This document shows positions 1 through 8,170 of a DNA stretch of 32,043 nt, piece after piece. Both the position numbers and the translations under genes were made by a program. Under the pieces are notes generated by a model that saw only the letters and a list, made by a program, of their open reading frames with translations, did not search any database and was not told where the DNA came from. Each line of letters begins with the position of its first letter. Positions within the stretch are counted from its first letter, which is position 1. Source of the DNA: Flavobacterium sp. LC2016-23 (GTDB lineage: Bacteria > Bacteroidota > Bacteroidia > Flavobacteriales > Flavobacteriaceae); assembly GCF_009674775.1 (NCBI RefSeq), contig NZ_WKKE01000037.1, positions 1 through 32,043 of the forward strand, read 5' to 3'.

Positions 1-201
1 CAATCCGGGTTTAAGTCTTTCGGCACAATCTCTCGTACAATTATGAATCATTATCAAACCATATTAAACTATTTTGAGAACAGAAGCACTAATGCCTCTG
101 CAGAATCATTCAATGCTAAAATAAAAGCATTCAGATCAAAATTCAGAGGTGTTAGGAATATAGAATACTTCCTTTTTAGACTAACTAATATTTATGCTTA
201 A
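1..201 (+). CDS. Transposase, C-terminal end (partial, ISL3-like)
   Basis: The first 67 codons are open from the window edge to a TAA at 199-201, with no start inside the window. The translation contains NYFENRSTNASAESFNAKIK followed by a region like FRGVRNIEYFLFRLTNIYA. An acidic residue in an (S/A)ExxNxKIK motif followed by a G-x-RN-x-E-x-F-x-x-R tail is what I know from the C-terminus of DDE transposases of the ISL3 type, including the ISAon1-like group common in Flavobacterium. The family assignment rests on this short tail only. Non-coding sequence up to about 235-300 should contain the right end of the element. I could not define a terminal inverted repeat because the left end lies outside the window. 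No frameshift is visible in this part. Confidence 0.75.
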   Translation, partial: QSGFKSFGTISRTIMNHYQTILNYFENRSTNASAESFNAKIKAFRSKFRGVRNIEYFLFRLTNIYA

Positions 202-310
202 TTTTTGTTACTCCACAGGTTTTCGTGTTGATCCGAGAAAGAATCAGATGGTTAGACCCGGAATATCTATGTTTAAAAACATGTGCTTTTTGAAAAGTAT
301 GTAAAAACGA

Positions 311-344
311 AAAAGCCTTTAAACACTAGTGTTTAAAGGCTTTT
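311..344. terminator. Perfect 34-nt palindrome, bidirectional terminator
   Basis: The arms AAAAGCCTTTAAACACT and AGTGTTTAAAGGCTTTT are exact reverse complements, so either transcript folds into a long stem ending in a run of U. It lies between the transposase (plus) and tRNA-Ser (minus). It is well placed to stop the tRNA transcript and any read-through from the insertion sequence. Confidence 0.75.
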
Positions 345-374
345 GACTTTTAAAGTTTCTTTTGAAACTTCTAC

Positions 375-462
375 TGGCGGAGAAAGAGGGATTCGAACCC
401 CCGGACCTGTTACAGTCAACAGTTTTCAAGACTGCCGCATTCGACCGCTCTGCCATTTCTCC
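375..462 (-). tRNA. tRNA-Ser (anticodon TGA)
   Basis: Read on the minus strand, the gene starts with GGAGAAA and ends with TTTCTCC, a discriminator G and an encoded CCA, giving a 7-bp acceptor stem. The T arm carries GGTTCGAATCC. The anticodon loop reads CTTGAAA, which puts TGA at 426-428 and decodes UCA serine codons. The total length of 88 nt, with a long variable arm between anticodon and T stems, is the class II shape expected for serine. A perfect palindrome follows at 311-344. Confidence 0.95.
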
Positions 463-622
463 AGTATGTTGCGATCATTTGCTGATTGCGAGTGCAAATA
501 TAGTGTGTTTTTTCGATTGTAAAAACTTTTTTTAAGCTTTTTTACGGATTATTTTAAATTAATTTTTAAGTCCTTCATAATCAGTAATTATTTAAAAAAC
601 ATTTTTACGTTAAATAAAGTGT

Positions 623-1012
623 TTAGTCTAAAATGGGCACCGGTTTTTTGTTTTCGTCGACGGCAACAAACGAAAAAGTTCCTGAAACTACCGTTTCACG
701 AAGCTCAGAATACATTTGCTCCATGAAAATATCAACGTGAATTTTACAGCTTGTTCTTCCAACGCTAATTACTTTTGCTACCAATTCGATTAAAGTTCCG
801 GCCGGAATTGCTTTTTTAAAATCAATCTGACCTGTCGAAATGGTGACTACTTTTTTTCGGCTGAATCGGGTAGCACAAATAAAGGCCACTTCGTCCATCA
901 GATGAAGTGCTGTACCTCCGAATAGTGTGTCGTAATGATTTGTGGTACTCGGAAAAACAGCTTTAAAAATATGAGTTTCCGATTTTATAATTCTTTCTTC
1001 TAATGTTCCCAT
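623..1012 (-). CDS. Acyl-CoA thioesterase (hotdog fold, YciA-like)
   Basis: This 129-residue protein matches the single-hotdog acyl-CoA thioesterase family in length and motifs. Residues about 20-40 read FPSTTNHYDTLFGGTALHLM with MDEVAF following. This is the usual N/H-x-x-G-x-x-F-G-G-x-x-L-x-x-M-D pattern, whose aspartate is catalytic in the family. It would hydrolyse acyl-CoA thioesters in the cytoplasm, and the chain-length preference cannot be read from sequence. It is the last gene of the long minus-strand run, starting only 3 nt after the ribBA stop, so it is probably translated from the same message. No signal peptide or membrane segment is present. I am confident in the family but not in the substrate. 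Confidence 0.85.
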   Translation of the reverse strand: MGTLEERIIKSETHIFKAVFPSTTNHYDTLFGGTALHLMDEVAFICATRFSRKKVVTISTGQIDFKKAIPAGTLIELVAKVISVGRTSCKIHVDIFMEQMYSELRETVVSGTFSFVAVDENKKPVPILD

Positions 1013-1015
1013 GTA

Positions 1016-2149
1016 TTAATAACTTACGTATTCAATGATTTCAAGTCCGTAACCAATCATTCCGACACGTTTGGTTTGCTCTGTATTCGATATTAATCTG
1101 ATTTTAGAGATATCAATATCATGAAGGATCTGAGCCCCAATTCCGTAATCTTTACTGTCAATGATCACTTTTGGCGCTTTCATTGTGCCTTCCGCCTGTA
1201 GCATTTTAAGTTCCGCAATTCTGTTTAACAGATTGATGGCCTGCATATCCTGATTGATGAAAATTACGGCTCCTTTTCCGTTTTCATTGATCGCTTTAAA
1301 CATATCGTCCAATTGCTGCTCTGCATTATTGGTTAGGGTACCTAATAAATCATTGTTCACCTGTGAAGAATTGATTCTCGTTAAGATAGGTTCTCCAAGA
1401 TTCCAGGTTCCTTTCGTTAAGGCAATATGTACTTGTTTGTTTGTAGTTTGTTCGTACGCTCTCAGTCTGAAAGTTCCAAAGCGGGTTTCGATATCAAAAT
1501 CTTCTTTTTTAACGATCAGGCTGTCGTGCTGCATTCGGTAAGCTACTAAATCTTCAATAGAAACTAATTTCAAATCAAATTTTTTAGCCACTTGTATTAA
1601 CTGAGGCAAACGGGCCATTGTTCCGTCCTCATTCAGGATTTCACAGATTACCCCGGCAGATTTAAAACCGGCTAATCTGGCAAAGTCAATTGCGGCTTCC
1701 GTATGTCCGGTTCTTCTTAAAACACCGCCTTGTTTTGCAACTAAGGGGAAAATATGTCCGGGACGCGCCAAATCATGTGGTTTTGTATTGGCGTCCACTA
1801 ATGCCTGAACTGTTTTAGATCTGTCGGCAGCAGAAATTCCTGTGGTAACGCCTTGTCCTTTCAAATCTACAGAAACGGTAAAAGCTGTTTCCATATGGTC
1901 GGTATTATTGCTTACCATGGCACGTAAATCAAGTTCTTTGCAACGGCTTTCCGTAAGTGGTGTGCAAATTAATCCACGTCCGTGCGTGGCCATAAAATTG
2001 ATCATTTCCGGAGTTACTTTTTCGGCGGCAGCCAAAAAATCACCTTCATTTTCGCGATCTTCATCATCGACTACAATGATTACTTTACCTTGACGAATAT
2101 CTTCTATAGCTTCTTCAATGGTATTCAATTGTATTTTTGTTGCTGACAT
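1016..2149 (-). CDS. ribBA: RibBA: DHBP synthase with degenerate GTP cyclohydrolase II domain
   Basis: The N-terminal half (about residues 8-205) is 3,4-dihydroxy-2-butanone 4-phosphate synthase. It makes the four-carbon riboflavin precursor from ribulose 5-phosphate. The acidic metal/substrate motif DDEDRENEGDF (about 28-38), THGRGLICTPL and RPGHIFPL...RRTGHTEAAIDFA are all intact. The C-terminal half (about 210-377) has the GTP cyclohydrolase II layout and ends with DYGIGAQIL and GYGLEIIE. However, the segment that normally reads SECLTGDxFGSxRCDCG is replaced by INSSQVNNDLLGTLTNNAEQ. All three zinc cysteines are therefore missing and the C-terminal domain is probably not a zinc cyclohydrolase. 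A separate RibA would be expected elsewhere in the genome. The gene starts 2 nt after the lptF/G-like stop and sits 3 nt before the thioesterase. Confidence 0.92.
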   Translation of the reverse strand: MSATKIQLNTIEEAIEDIRQGKVIIVVDDEDRENEGDFLAAAEKVTPEMINFMATHGRGLICTPLTESRCKELDLRAMVSNNTDHMETAFTVSVDLKGQGVTTGISAADRSKTVQALVDANTKPHDLARPGHIFPLVAKQGGVLRRTGHTEAAIDFARLAGFKSAGVICEILNEDGTMARLPQLIQVAKKFDLKLVSIEDLVAYRMQHDSLIVKKEDFDIETRFGTFRLRAYEQTTNKQVHIALTKGTWNLGEPILTRINSSQVNNDLLGTLTNNAEQQLDDMFKAINENGKGAVIFINQDMQAINLLNRIAELKMLQAEGTMKAPKVIIDSKDYGIGAQILHDIDISKIRLISNTEQTKRVGMIGYGLEIIEYVSY

Positions 2150-2151
2150 AA

Positions 2152-3609
2152 TTATTGTTTGTTTTGAACAGGAAAGAACCGTTCGGAAATTTTTTGAAAT
2201 AGTTGCGATATTGGGGTTGTAATTGCATCAAAATTGATTAATCCGTTATCGTTTGTCGCACGATACGTAAGTAATACGGCCAGTGGTAATAAGATAAACG
2301 ACGACATCCAGGATCCCATAAAAGGAGTCATTCCGCCTTCTTGTGATAGCCTTTTTCCAAAAGTATTGATGAAGTGAAAAGTAATAAAAATCAAAACGGC
2401 AAATACAATGGGTAAGCCAAGTCCGCCTTTACGTATAATTGCACCAAGCGGAGCACCAATAAAAAACATTAAGAAACAGGCAAAAGCAATCACAAATTTC
2501 TCGTAGAGTGCAGTGAGATGTTTATTGATTTCCCTTTGCTCATCTTTTAATTCTTTCTGGGTCGTTTCAATAGAGTAGATATTACTGGTAATAGTGCTAC
2601 TGGCCATTTTTATGATGTCCGACTTTTGTTTGTTGGTATATAAAGATAAAATATTGTTAGGAATCGCTTTTTTCTTTTTTTCGGGTTTTAGTGCCTTCGG
2701 AGTAGTTTTGATTCCTACGCGCTGATTGATATTCTCCGAAAAAGAGAGGATTTCATTATTCAGGTTTTTGTTCAGGGAATCTAAGGTGTAGCGTAATTCG
2801 TTAACGTTTAGCATACCATTGGTACTGCCGACGCTTTCCTGGCCATCATCATCTGTTTTGTTTAACTCAGATAAATCGATATTGATAATCTGTTTCTTGA
2901 ATTTTCCTTTTACGAAAGGCAGTTTAGCACGGTCTTCGTATTTTTTCGGAGTGACATCCTGATAATAATACCCGTCATTCAGCACCAGTTTTAAAATGCT
3001 TGACTTTTCATTACTGATTAGTTTTCCATTTTTTGCTTTGATTACGGTTTTGTTCTCCCCGAAACTATTCGCTTTTTCATGGATGGTAACTCCGGTCAGG
3101 ATATTTCCATTTTCGCCCGACTTTTTGTTTACTTTAATATTGTAAGTTCCGACATCATTAAACTGGCCTTCGGCAATTGCCATGGCTGGTTTGGCCTGGG
3201 CGATGTTTTTTCGGAAATTTACAAATTTATATTCAGCGTAAGGAATTACGTTATTGGCAAACCAGAAGGCTACTATACTTAGCACGAATATAAAGATGAT
3301 TAAAACACGCATAGCCCTTTGCAGCGATATTCCTGACGATTTCATAGCCGCGAATTCGTAGTTTTCGGCAAGATTACCAAAAGTCATGATAGAAGCCAGT
3401 AACACCGAAAGCGGCAATACCAAAGGGATTATTCGGGGCATCGAGAATAACAGGAATTTTACAATCAGTATCAAATCGAGGTCTTTACCTGCAAGTTCTG
3501 AGATAAAAAGCCAGACGGTCTGAAGAATGAATATAAAAAAAAGGATTACAAATACCGTAGTAAATGTAATCAGAAAAGTTTTTAGTAAGTATTTGTCTAA
3601 AATTTTCAA
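2152..3609 (-). CDS. LptF/LptG-family permease (YjgP/YjgQ)
   Basis: This 485-residue membrane protein has the LptF/LptG organisation. Hydrophobic helices lie near residues 8-35, 52-75 and 100-120. A large hydrophilic periplasmic part follows (about 125-365), and three more helices lie near 368-450. The start MKILDKYLLKTFL is characteristic of the family. In Gram-negative bacteria LptF and LptG are the transmembrane subunits of the LptB2FG ABC transporter, which extracts lipopolysaccharide from the inner membrane. The periplasmic part here is longer than in E. coli and has a charged, lysine-rich stretch near 305-325, so this is a lineage variant. The lolA-like gene lies 8 nt upstream and ribBA starts 2 nt downstream. 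I cannot tell F from G by eye. Confidence 0.85.
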   Translation of the reverse strand: MKILDKYLLKTFLITFTTVFVILFFIFILQTVWLFISELAGKDLDLILIVKFLLFSMPRIIPLVLPLSVLLASIMTFGNLAENYEFAAMKSSGISLQRAMRVLIIFIFVLSIVAFWFANNVIPYAEYKFVNFRKNIAQAKPAMAIAEGQFNDVGTYNIKVNKKSGENGNILTGVTIHEKANSFGENKTVIKAKNGKLISNEKSSILKLVLNDGYYYQDVTPKKYEDRAKLPFVKGKFKKQIINIDLSELNKTDDDGQESVGSTNGMLNVNELRYTLDSLNKNLNNEILSFSENINQRVGIKTTPKALKPEKKKKAIPNNILSLYTNKQKSDIIKMASSTITSNIYSIETTQKELKDEQREINKHLTALYEKFVIAFACFLMFFIGAPLGAIIRKGGLGLPIVFAVLIFITFHFINTFGKRLSQEGGMTPFMGSWMSSFILLPLAVLLTYRATNDNGLINFDAITTPISQLFQKISERFFPVQNKQ

Positions 3610-3617
3610 CCTTGTAA

Positions 3618-4265
3618 TTAGTCTAATTTATTGATGTAGTATTTTGGATATTTGCCCGCTACAAATGTAAATTGATTTTTTGATAAAGGCTGGTTGGTTT
3701 TAAAAGAATTAACGGTTAAAGTGGTTTTTGTTCCATTTTTTCCGGTTTCAATTAAATTGTAGATGTGTTTTGTTTGTACATCAATTCCTAAAAGGATCTC
3801 TTTTCTCTGGTCTTTTGTATTGACAGGAGCTAATTTAATGTACTGAATTTTTCTTCCTTTTACATTCTGAACAATATCCATATTGTATTTGTATCCGGAA
3901 TTGAAGAACGTAAGCATTTTGGAAGGCGTAATCGCAGCATCATCTTTTTCGTTTACCTTAGAGATGGTAACTTCTTCGTCTTCAGGTACAATAGTGTAGG
4001 TTTTTTGTCCGTCAAAAATTTTAGTAACACCCATGAAATTCAATACATACTGATTGCCTTTCATGATTACATTTCCTTTGCTGTCCTGATTAATGTTCTC
4101 TTTGGCATTGTTCAGGGAATATTTAAAATCAATGGCAATATTGTCGTAACTTTTTATTTTAGCCGTTACCTGGTTCAATAAATCTTTGGCTTTTTTATCC
4201 TGAGCCTGAATAGAAGTAAAGCTCAAAAGCAATAAAAATGCCATTTGAAAATACTTTTTAGTCAT
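3618..4265 (-). CDS. LolA-like outer-membrane lipoprotein carrier protein
   Basis: I place the start at the ATG at 4263-4265 because it opens a good Sec signal peptide, MTKKYFQMAFLLLLSFTSIQA, cleaved before QDKK. Two earlier in-frame starts would overlap the ftsK 3' end or add a polar leader. The mature protein (about 195 residues) reads like the LolA/LolB beta-half-barrel fold: an N-terminal helix (AKDLLNQVTAKIKSYDNIAIDFKY), then strands with KGNVIMKGNQYVLNFMG, TYTIVPEDEEVTISK and LGIDVQTKHIYNL. LolA chaperones lipoproteins across the periplasm. Its position directly after ftsK and before an LptF/G-like permease fits envelope biogenesis. The family identification is good, but which lipoproteins it carries is unknown. 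Confidence 0.82.
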   Translation of the reverse strand: MTKKYFQMAFLLLLSFTSIQAQDKKAKDLLNQVTAKIKSYDNIAIDFKYSLNNAKENINQDSKGNVIMKGNQYVLNFMGVTKIFDGQKTYTIVPEDEEVTISKVNEKDDAAITPSKMLTFFNSGYKYNMDIVQNVKGRKIQYIKLAPVNTKDQRKEILLGIDVQTKHIYNLIETGKNGTKTTLTVNSFKTNQPLSKNQFTFVAGKYPKYYINKLD

Positions 4266-4317
4266 GGTAGTGATAGAATTGTTGTTGATTTCCTGAATTT
4301 TTGCTTTCATGATGGGG

Positions 4318-6762
4318 TTAATTTTGTTCATTATTAAAAAATTGATCAAGAGCACTTAAATCTAAGATGTTTACACTTCGGGCTTTACTGCCTTCAAAAG
4401 GGCCGACAATTCCGGCGGCTTCCAGCTGGTCAATCAAACGACCTGCTCTGTTGTACCCTAATTTTAATTTTCTTTGCAATAATGAAGCTGAACCTTGTTG
4501 TGCGTTGACAATAATTTCGGCAGCCTCTCTAAATAAAGTATCTCTTTCGGAAATATCCATATCAAGATTGATGCCAGTTTCTTCTCCAACGAACTCAGGA
4601 AGCAAATAAGCGGTGGCGTAGGCTTTCTGTCCGCCAATAAAATCGGTGATTTTTTCAACCTCAGGAGTGTCGATAAAAGCACACTGAACACGGACCACAT
4701 CATTTCCGTTGGTATAGAGTAAATCCCCGCGTCCAATTAACTGATCGGCTCCCTGAGTGTCAAGGATCGTTCTCGAGTCAATTTTTGAAGTTACCCTAAA
4801 AGCAATCCTCGCCGGGAAATTCGCTTTAATCAAACCTGTAATAACGTTTACGGATGGTCTTTGTGTTGCAATAATTAAGTGAATACCAATAGCACGCGCC
4901 AGCTGAGCCAGACGGGCAATCGGAATCTCAACTTCTTTTCCGGCAGTCATAATTAAATCGGCGAACTCATCGACTACCAAAACAATGTACGGTAAAAAAC
5001 GGTGACCCGCTTCCGGATTTAATTTTCTGGATTTGAATTTTTCGTTGTATTCCTTGATATTACGAACCATCGCATCTTTCAGTAACGAATAGCGATTATC
5101 CATTTCAACGCAGAGTGAGTTCAGTGTATTGACTACTTTGGCGTTGTCCGTAATAATAGCATCTTCAGTATCTGGAAGTTTCGCTAAATAATGTCTTTCT
5201 ATTTTGTTGAATAAAGTAAGTTCTACTTTTTTAGGATCCACCAAAACGAATTTTACTTCTGCAGGGTGTTTTTTGTATAAAAGTGAAGTCAGTACTGCAT
5301 TTAGTCCAACAGATTTTCCTTGTCCCGTAGCTCCGGCCATCAGTAAGTGAGGCATTTTGGCTAAATCGACAACAAAAGTTTCGTTGGAAATGGTTTTTCC
5401 CAAAGCAATTGGCAGCTCCATTTCAGCTTCCTGAAATTTAGCCGATCCAATAACGCTTTTCATCGAAACCATGGTTGGGTTTTTGTTCGGAACCTCAATA
5501 CCGATAGTTCCTTTTCCGGGAATTGGCGCTATAATACGAATTCCTAATGCCGATAAGGACAACGCAATATCATCCTCTAAGCTTTTGATTTTAGAAATTC
5601 GGATTCCGGCTTCCGGTACGATTTCATATAACGTTACCGATGGACCAACGGTGGCTTTGATTTGTGCAATTTCAATTTTGTAGTTACGCAGGGTGTCTAC
5701 AATTTTATTTTTGTTTTCCTCAAGTTCTTCCTGATTGATTGTAATTCCTCCTGTTGAATATTCTTTTAATAAATCAATTGTTGGGAATTTGTAGTTCGAT
5801 AAATCGAGGGTAGGGTCAAAAAGACCGAAATCTGCTACGAGGCGTGAGGCCAGGTTTTCTTCGATAATATCTTCTTCTTCTGGTTTTTCAACCACAAATT
5901 CTTCGGTATGTACCGGTGTTTGTGTGACCGGGTTTATATGCATCTGAAGTGGTTTTAAAACCGGATTTAAATCAATTTCTGATGAATTTGAAATCGTAGG
6001 TTTTAAAGCTTCTTTGTTAATTTCGAATTGAGTATCCTCTGTTTTTAAGTGGATGTTATCCAGTTCTTCATCCGGTTCTTCTACAGCAAATTCTTCTAAA
6101 TTATAGGCACTTTCTGTTTGTGCCGGTGTTTTAAGAGCGCTCAATTCAGACTTGATTTCGTTTTTGGTCGAATCAAAATAAGACTGGATCTTTTCAGGAG
6201 ATAATTTTATTTTGAAAATCAGGTACACGATTAATCCAAAAAGCAGGGCTAATAAAGTCCCGGTTTTTCCAATATAATCCTGTGAAAACAAATTAAGTTC
6301 ATAACCAATTGTTCCGCCCAGTTCAGGTGCGGAAGTAGCAAAGAATCCAAATAAAACAGAAACAATAATGATGGCAAACATATCCCAGAACCAAATGTTT
6401 TTCAATTTTTTAAGGGATAGTTCCAATGCCAAAAACATTCCGGTAAGGAAAAATAGCCGCACAAATATAAAAGCAGCCAGTCCAAAACCTTTATAAACGA
6501 TCAGATCGGATAAAAAAGCCCCGAATTTTCCGAGCCAGTTTTGTACCACTTCCGTACGGTCGCCGAGTTGGCTGACAGCACTTTGGTCCGATTGTCCGTT
6601 GATGTAAAAGGAAATGAATGCAACTAATAATGCAATAGAAAATAATACCAAAAGACACCCTAAAACAAAGCGTTGTTGTTTGTTTGGTTTCCAGGATCTT
6701 GAGGTTTCGGTCTTTGCCGTATTTTTTTTGTCTAAAGTTTCTTTTTTGGTTGTTTTTGCCAT
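4318..6762 (-). CDS. ftsK: DNA translocase FtsK
   Basis: This 814-residue protein has the full FtsK architecture. Four transmembrane helices occupy about residues 30-185, followed by an acidic, proline-poor linker (about 190-320). The RecA-like motor carries Walker A GATGQGKS near 474-481 and Walker B IVLVVDEFADLIM near 590. A C-terminal winged-helix gamma domain (LLQRKLKLGYNRAGRLIDQLEAAGIVGP, about 755-785) reads oriented KOPS-type sites. FtsK links the divisome to chromosome segregation, pumping DNA and activating XerCD at dif. The linker is short compared with E. coli FtsK, as in most other phyla. The gene lies 18 nt after the diacylglycerol kinase gene and before lolA. Confidence 0.95.
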   Translation of the reverse strand: MAKTTKKETLDKKNTAKTETSRSWKPNKQQRFVLGCLLVLFSIALLVAFISFYINGQSDQSAVSQLGDRTEVVQNWLGKFGAFLSDLIVYKGFGLAAFIFVRLFFLTGMFLALELSLKKLKNIWFWDMFAIIIVSVLFGFFATSAPELGGTIGYELNLFSQDYIGKTGTLLALLFGLIVYLIFKIKLSPEKIQSYFDSTKNEIKSELSALKTPAQTESAYNLEEFAVEEPDEELDNIHLKTEDTQFEINKEALKPTISNSSEIDLNPVLKPLQMHINPVTQTPVHTEEFVVEKPEEEDIIEENLASRLVADFGLFDPTLDLSNYKFPTIDLLKEYSTGGITINQEELEENKNKIVDTLRNYKIEIAQIKATVGPSVTLYEIVPEAGIRISKIKSLEDDIALSLSALGIRIIAPIPGKGTIGIEVPNKNPTMVSMKSVIGSAKFQEAEMELPIALGKTISNETFVVDLAKMPHLLMAGATGQGKSVGLNAVLTSLLYKKHPAEVKFVLVDPKKVELTLFNKIERHYLAKLPDTEDAIITDNAKVVNTLNSLCVEMDNRYSLLKDAMVRNIKEYNEKFKSRKLNPEAGHRFLPYIVLVVDEFADLIMTAGKEVEIPIARLAQLARAIGIHLIIATQRPSVNVITGLIKANFPARIAFRVTSKIDSRTILDTQGADQLIGRGDLLYTNGNDVVRVQCAFIDTPEVEKITDFIGGQKAYATAYLLPEFVGEETGINLDMDISERDTLFREAAEIIVNAQQGSASLLQRKLKLGYNRAGRLIDQLEAAGIVGPFEGSKARSVNILDLSALDQFFNNEQN

Positions 6763-6780
6763 TCTTGCGTTTAGTATTGC

Positions 6781-7155
6781 CTATACAAATTTTGGAATAT
6801 AAATGATCAAACCTATTGCGATTGCGGTCATTGCGGCAAAAAATACCGCTCCTGCAGCAATATCTTTAATAAATCCGATTCTTTCATGATAATTGGGATG
6901 AATAAAATCGGCTACTTTTTCTACGGCTGTGTTTAGCCCTTCTATGCTTAATACCAAACCAATTGCAAGGGTCTGGAAAAGCCATTCCTCGTGGGAAATA
7001 TGAAAATAGAAACCGGCAATAGTCATGAGTATTCCCAGTGAAAATTGTACCATAACACTATGTTCGGTACTGATTAGTTTTAAAGCTCCCTTAAAAGCGT
7101 AGGTTACGCTTTTAAGTCGGCCTTTAACAAATGTATTGTCTTTTTGAAACTCCAT
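6781..7155 (-). CDS. Diacylglycerol/undecaprenol kinase family protein (DgkA-like)
   Basis: This 124-residue integral membrane protein has three hydrophobic helices (about residues 30-50, 55-75 and 100-122). It also has the DgkA signature EGLNTAVEKVADFI followed by H, E and IKDIAAGAVF, which supplies the conserved acidic and lysine residues of the active site. The family phosphorylates diacylglycerol in enterics and undecaprenol in many other bacteria. The substrate cannot be told from sequence here. The undecaprenol reaction would fit the envelope genes downstream. It starts 8 nt after the tpx stop and ends 18 nt before ftsK, which implies co-transcription. Confidence 0.85.
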   Translation of the reverse strand: MEFQKDNTFVKGRLKSVTYAFKGALKLISTEHSVMVQFSLGILMTIAGFYFHISHEEWLFQTLAIGLVLSIEGLNTAVEKVADFIHPNYHERIGFIKDIAAGAVFFAAMTAIAIGLIIYIPKFV

Positions 7156-7163
7156 TTAAAATA

Positions 7164-7661
7164 TTATAGTGCTGCTAAAGCTGCTTCGTAATTTGGTTCG
7201 TTTGCAATTTCAGCAACTTGTTCGGTATGTGTGATTTTTCCGTTAGCATCAACCACAATGATAGCTCTTGAGTGTAAACCTGCCAGAGGTCCGTCAAGGA
7301 TTTCCAGTCCGTTTGCTTTACCAAAACTTCCTTCCTTAAAGTCAGATAGGTTTACTACATTTTCTAATCCTTCAGCGCCGCAAAAACGTTTTTGTGCAAA
7401 TGGCAAATCTCTTGAAATACACAAAACAGTCGTGTTTTCTAAATTACCGGCACTTTCGTTGAATTTTCTAACAGAAGCAGCACAAGTTCCTGTATCTACA
7501 CTTGGAAAAATATTTAAAACTAATTTTTTACCGGCGAAATTGCTTAAGGAAGCCACAGATAAATCGTTTTGTACTAATTTGAAATCAGCTAGTTGTGATC
7601 CAACTGCTGGTAACTCACCTGATGTATGAACCGGATTTCCGCCTAATGTTATTGAAGCCAT
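7164..7661 (-). CDS. tpx: Thiol peroxidase Tpx
   Basis: This 165-residue thioredoxin-fold peroxidase starts MASITLGGNPVHTSGELP, as Tpx proteins do. The peroxidatic cysteine is in PSVDTGTCAASVRKFNE (about residue 60). The resolving cysteine is in ALPFAQKRFC-type context, here LPFAQKRFCGAEG (about residue 94). This pair defines the atypical two-cysteine Tpx class that reduces hydrogen and lipid peroxides with thioredoxin. It is the first gene of the minus-strand run reaching to 623. A TACTTTTG element lies 26 nt upstream. A housekeeping peroxidase heading a division/envelope operon is probably a matter of gene order rather than function. Confidence 0.95.
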   Translation of the reverse strand: MASITLGGNPVHTSGELPAVGSQLADFKLVQNDLSVASLSNFAGKKLVLNIFPSVDTGTCAASVRKFNESAGNLENTTVLCISRDLPFAQKRFCGAEGLENVVNLSDFKEGSFGKANGLEILDGPLAGLHSRAIIVVDANGKITHTEQVAEIANEPNYEAALAAL

Positions 7662-7686
7662 GATTTTTGTTTAATTTAATGAGGCT

Positions 7687-7694
7687 CAAAAGTA
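7687..7694 (-). promoter_or_regulatory. Candidate -7 element for tpx
   Basis: On the minus strand the sequence is TACTTTTG, an exact match to the Bacteroidota TANNTTTG -7 element, 26 nt before the tpx start. I see no TTG at the usual 17-23 nt upstream, so the -33 part is weak or absent. The same octamer serves the peroxiredoxin gene at 9651-9658. Confidence 0.5.
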
Positions 7695-7863
7695 AGGATT
7701 AATATTTGAATGTAAAAGTATTTGTTGTGGGTTTAAGTATAGATTAAGACTTGTATTTGTCTTGGTATACATGGGAGAATCTTGCAGGAGTTTAGGATTT
7801 TAGGGTACGCGGATGACACAGATGAAGCGGATTAACAGGTTTCTTTTGCTTGTTTTTTGTCGT

Positions 7864-7954
7864 CCTGAGCGAAGTCGAAGGAACACAAGAAATTCCGTCC
7901 CTGTAAATCTTCAATCTTTGCAGAGCTACTGTGCGCCCTTCGACTTCGCTCAGG
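7864..7954. repeat. 18-bp perfect inverted repeat (dispersed-repeat type)
   Basis: CCTGAGCGAAGTCGAAGG at 7864-7881 is the exact reverse complement of 7937-7954, with 55 nt between. The motif CTGAGCGAAGTCGAAGG is one I associate with dispersed intergenic repeats of flavobacteria. It lies in the gene-free stretch 7695-8095. I see no credible gene there, and the short open frames overlap the repeat. Confidence 0.75.
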
Positions 7955-7978
7955 GTGACAAGATTGTGCTGATACCTG

Positions 7979-8095
7979 AGACTAAAAACCGAGACTGCGA
8001 CTGGGACTGAGACTTAGACTGAATACCGATAGCTATCGGGAGAGACTGATGACTGAGACTGATAACCGTGACTAATAACTGAGACCGGGACTGAA
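7979..8095. repeat. Degenerate GACTGA-type simple repeat
   Basis: About 115 nt consist largely of variants of GACTGA, GAGACTG and GACTG repeated in one orientation. They are interrupted by a perfect 14-nt palindrome CCGATAGCTATCGG at 8026-8039. It lies between the 18-bp inverted repeat and the terminator of the redox operon. There is no coding sense in the array, and slippage is the likely origin. Confidence 0.65.
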
Positions 8096-8131
8096 AAACA
8101 AAAAAAAACGCTCCCTTGGAATGAAAGCGTT
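8096..8131 (-). terminator. Rho-independent terminator of the redox operon
   Basis: On the minus strand AAACGCTTTC (8122-8131) pairs with GGGAGCGTTT (8105-8114), allowing two G-U pairs, around a 7-nt loop. An unbroken run of T follows. It lies 40 nt past the stop of the last gene (8171) and closes the peroxiredoxin-thioredoxin unit. Confidence 0.85.
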
Positions 8132-8170
8132 TCTTTAGTCATGTTTTTTATTCTCAGGATAAGAGGGCGA

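Noticed and set aside
4266..4355. Longer N-terminus for the LolA-like protein
   Set aside because: It would overlap ftsK and bury the signal peptide that starts at the ATG at 4263-4265.
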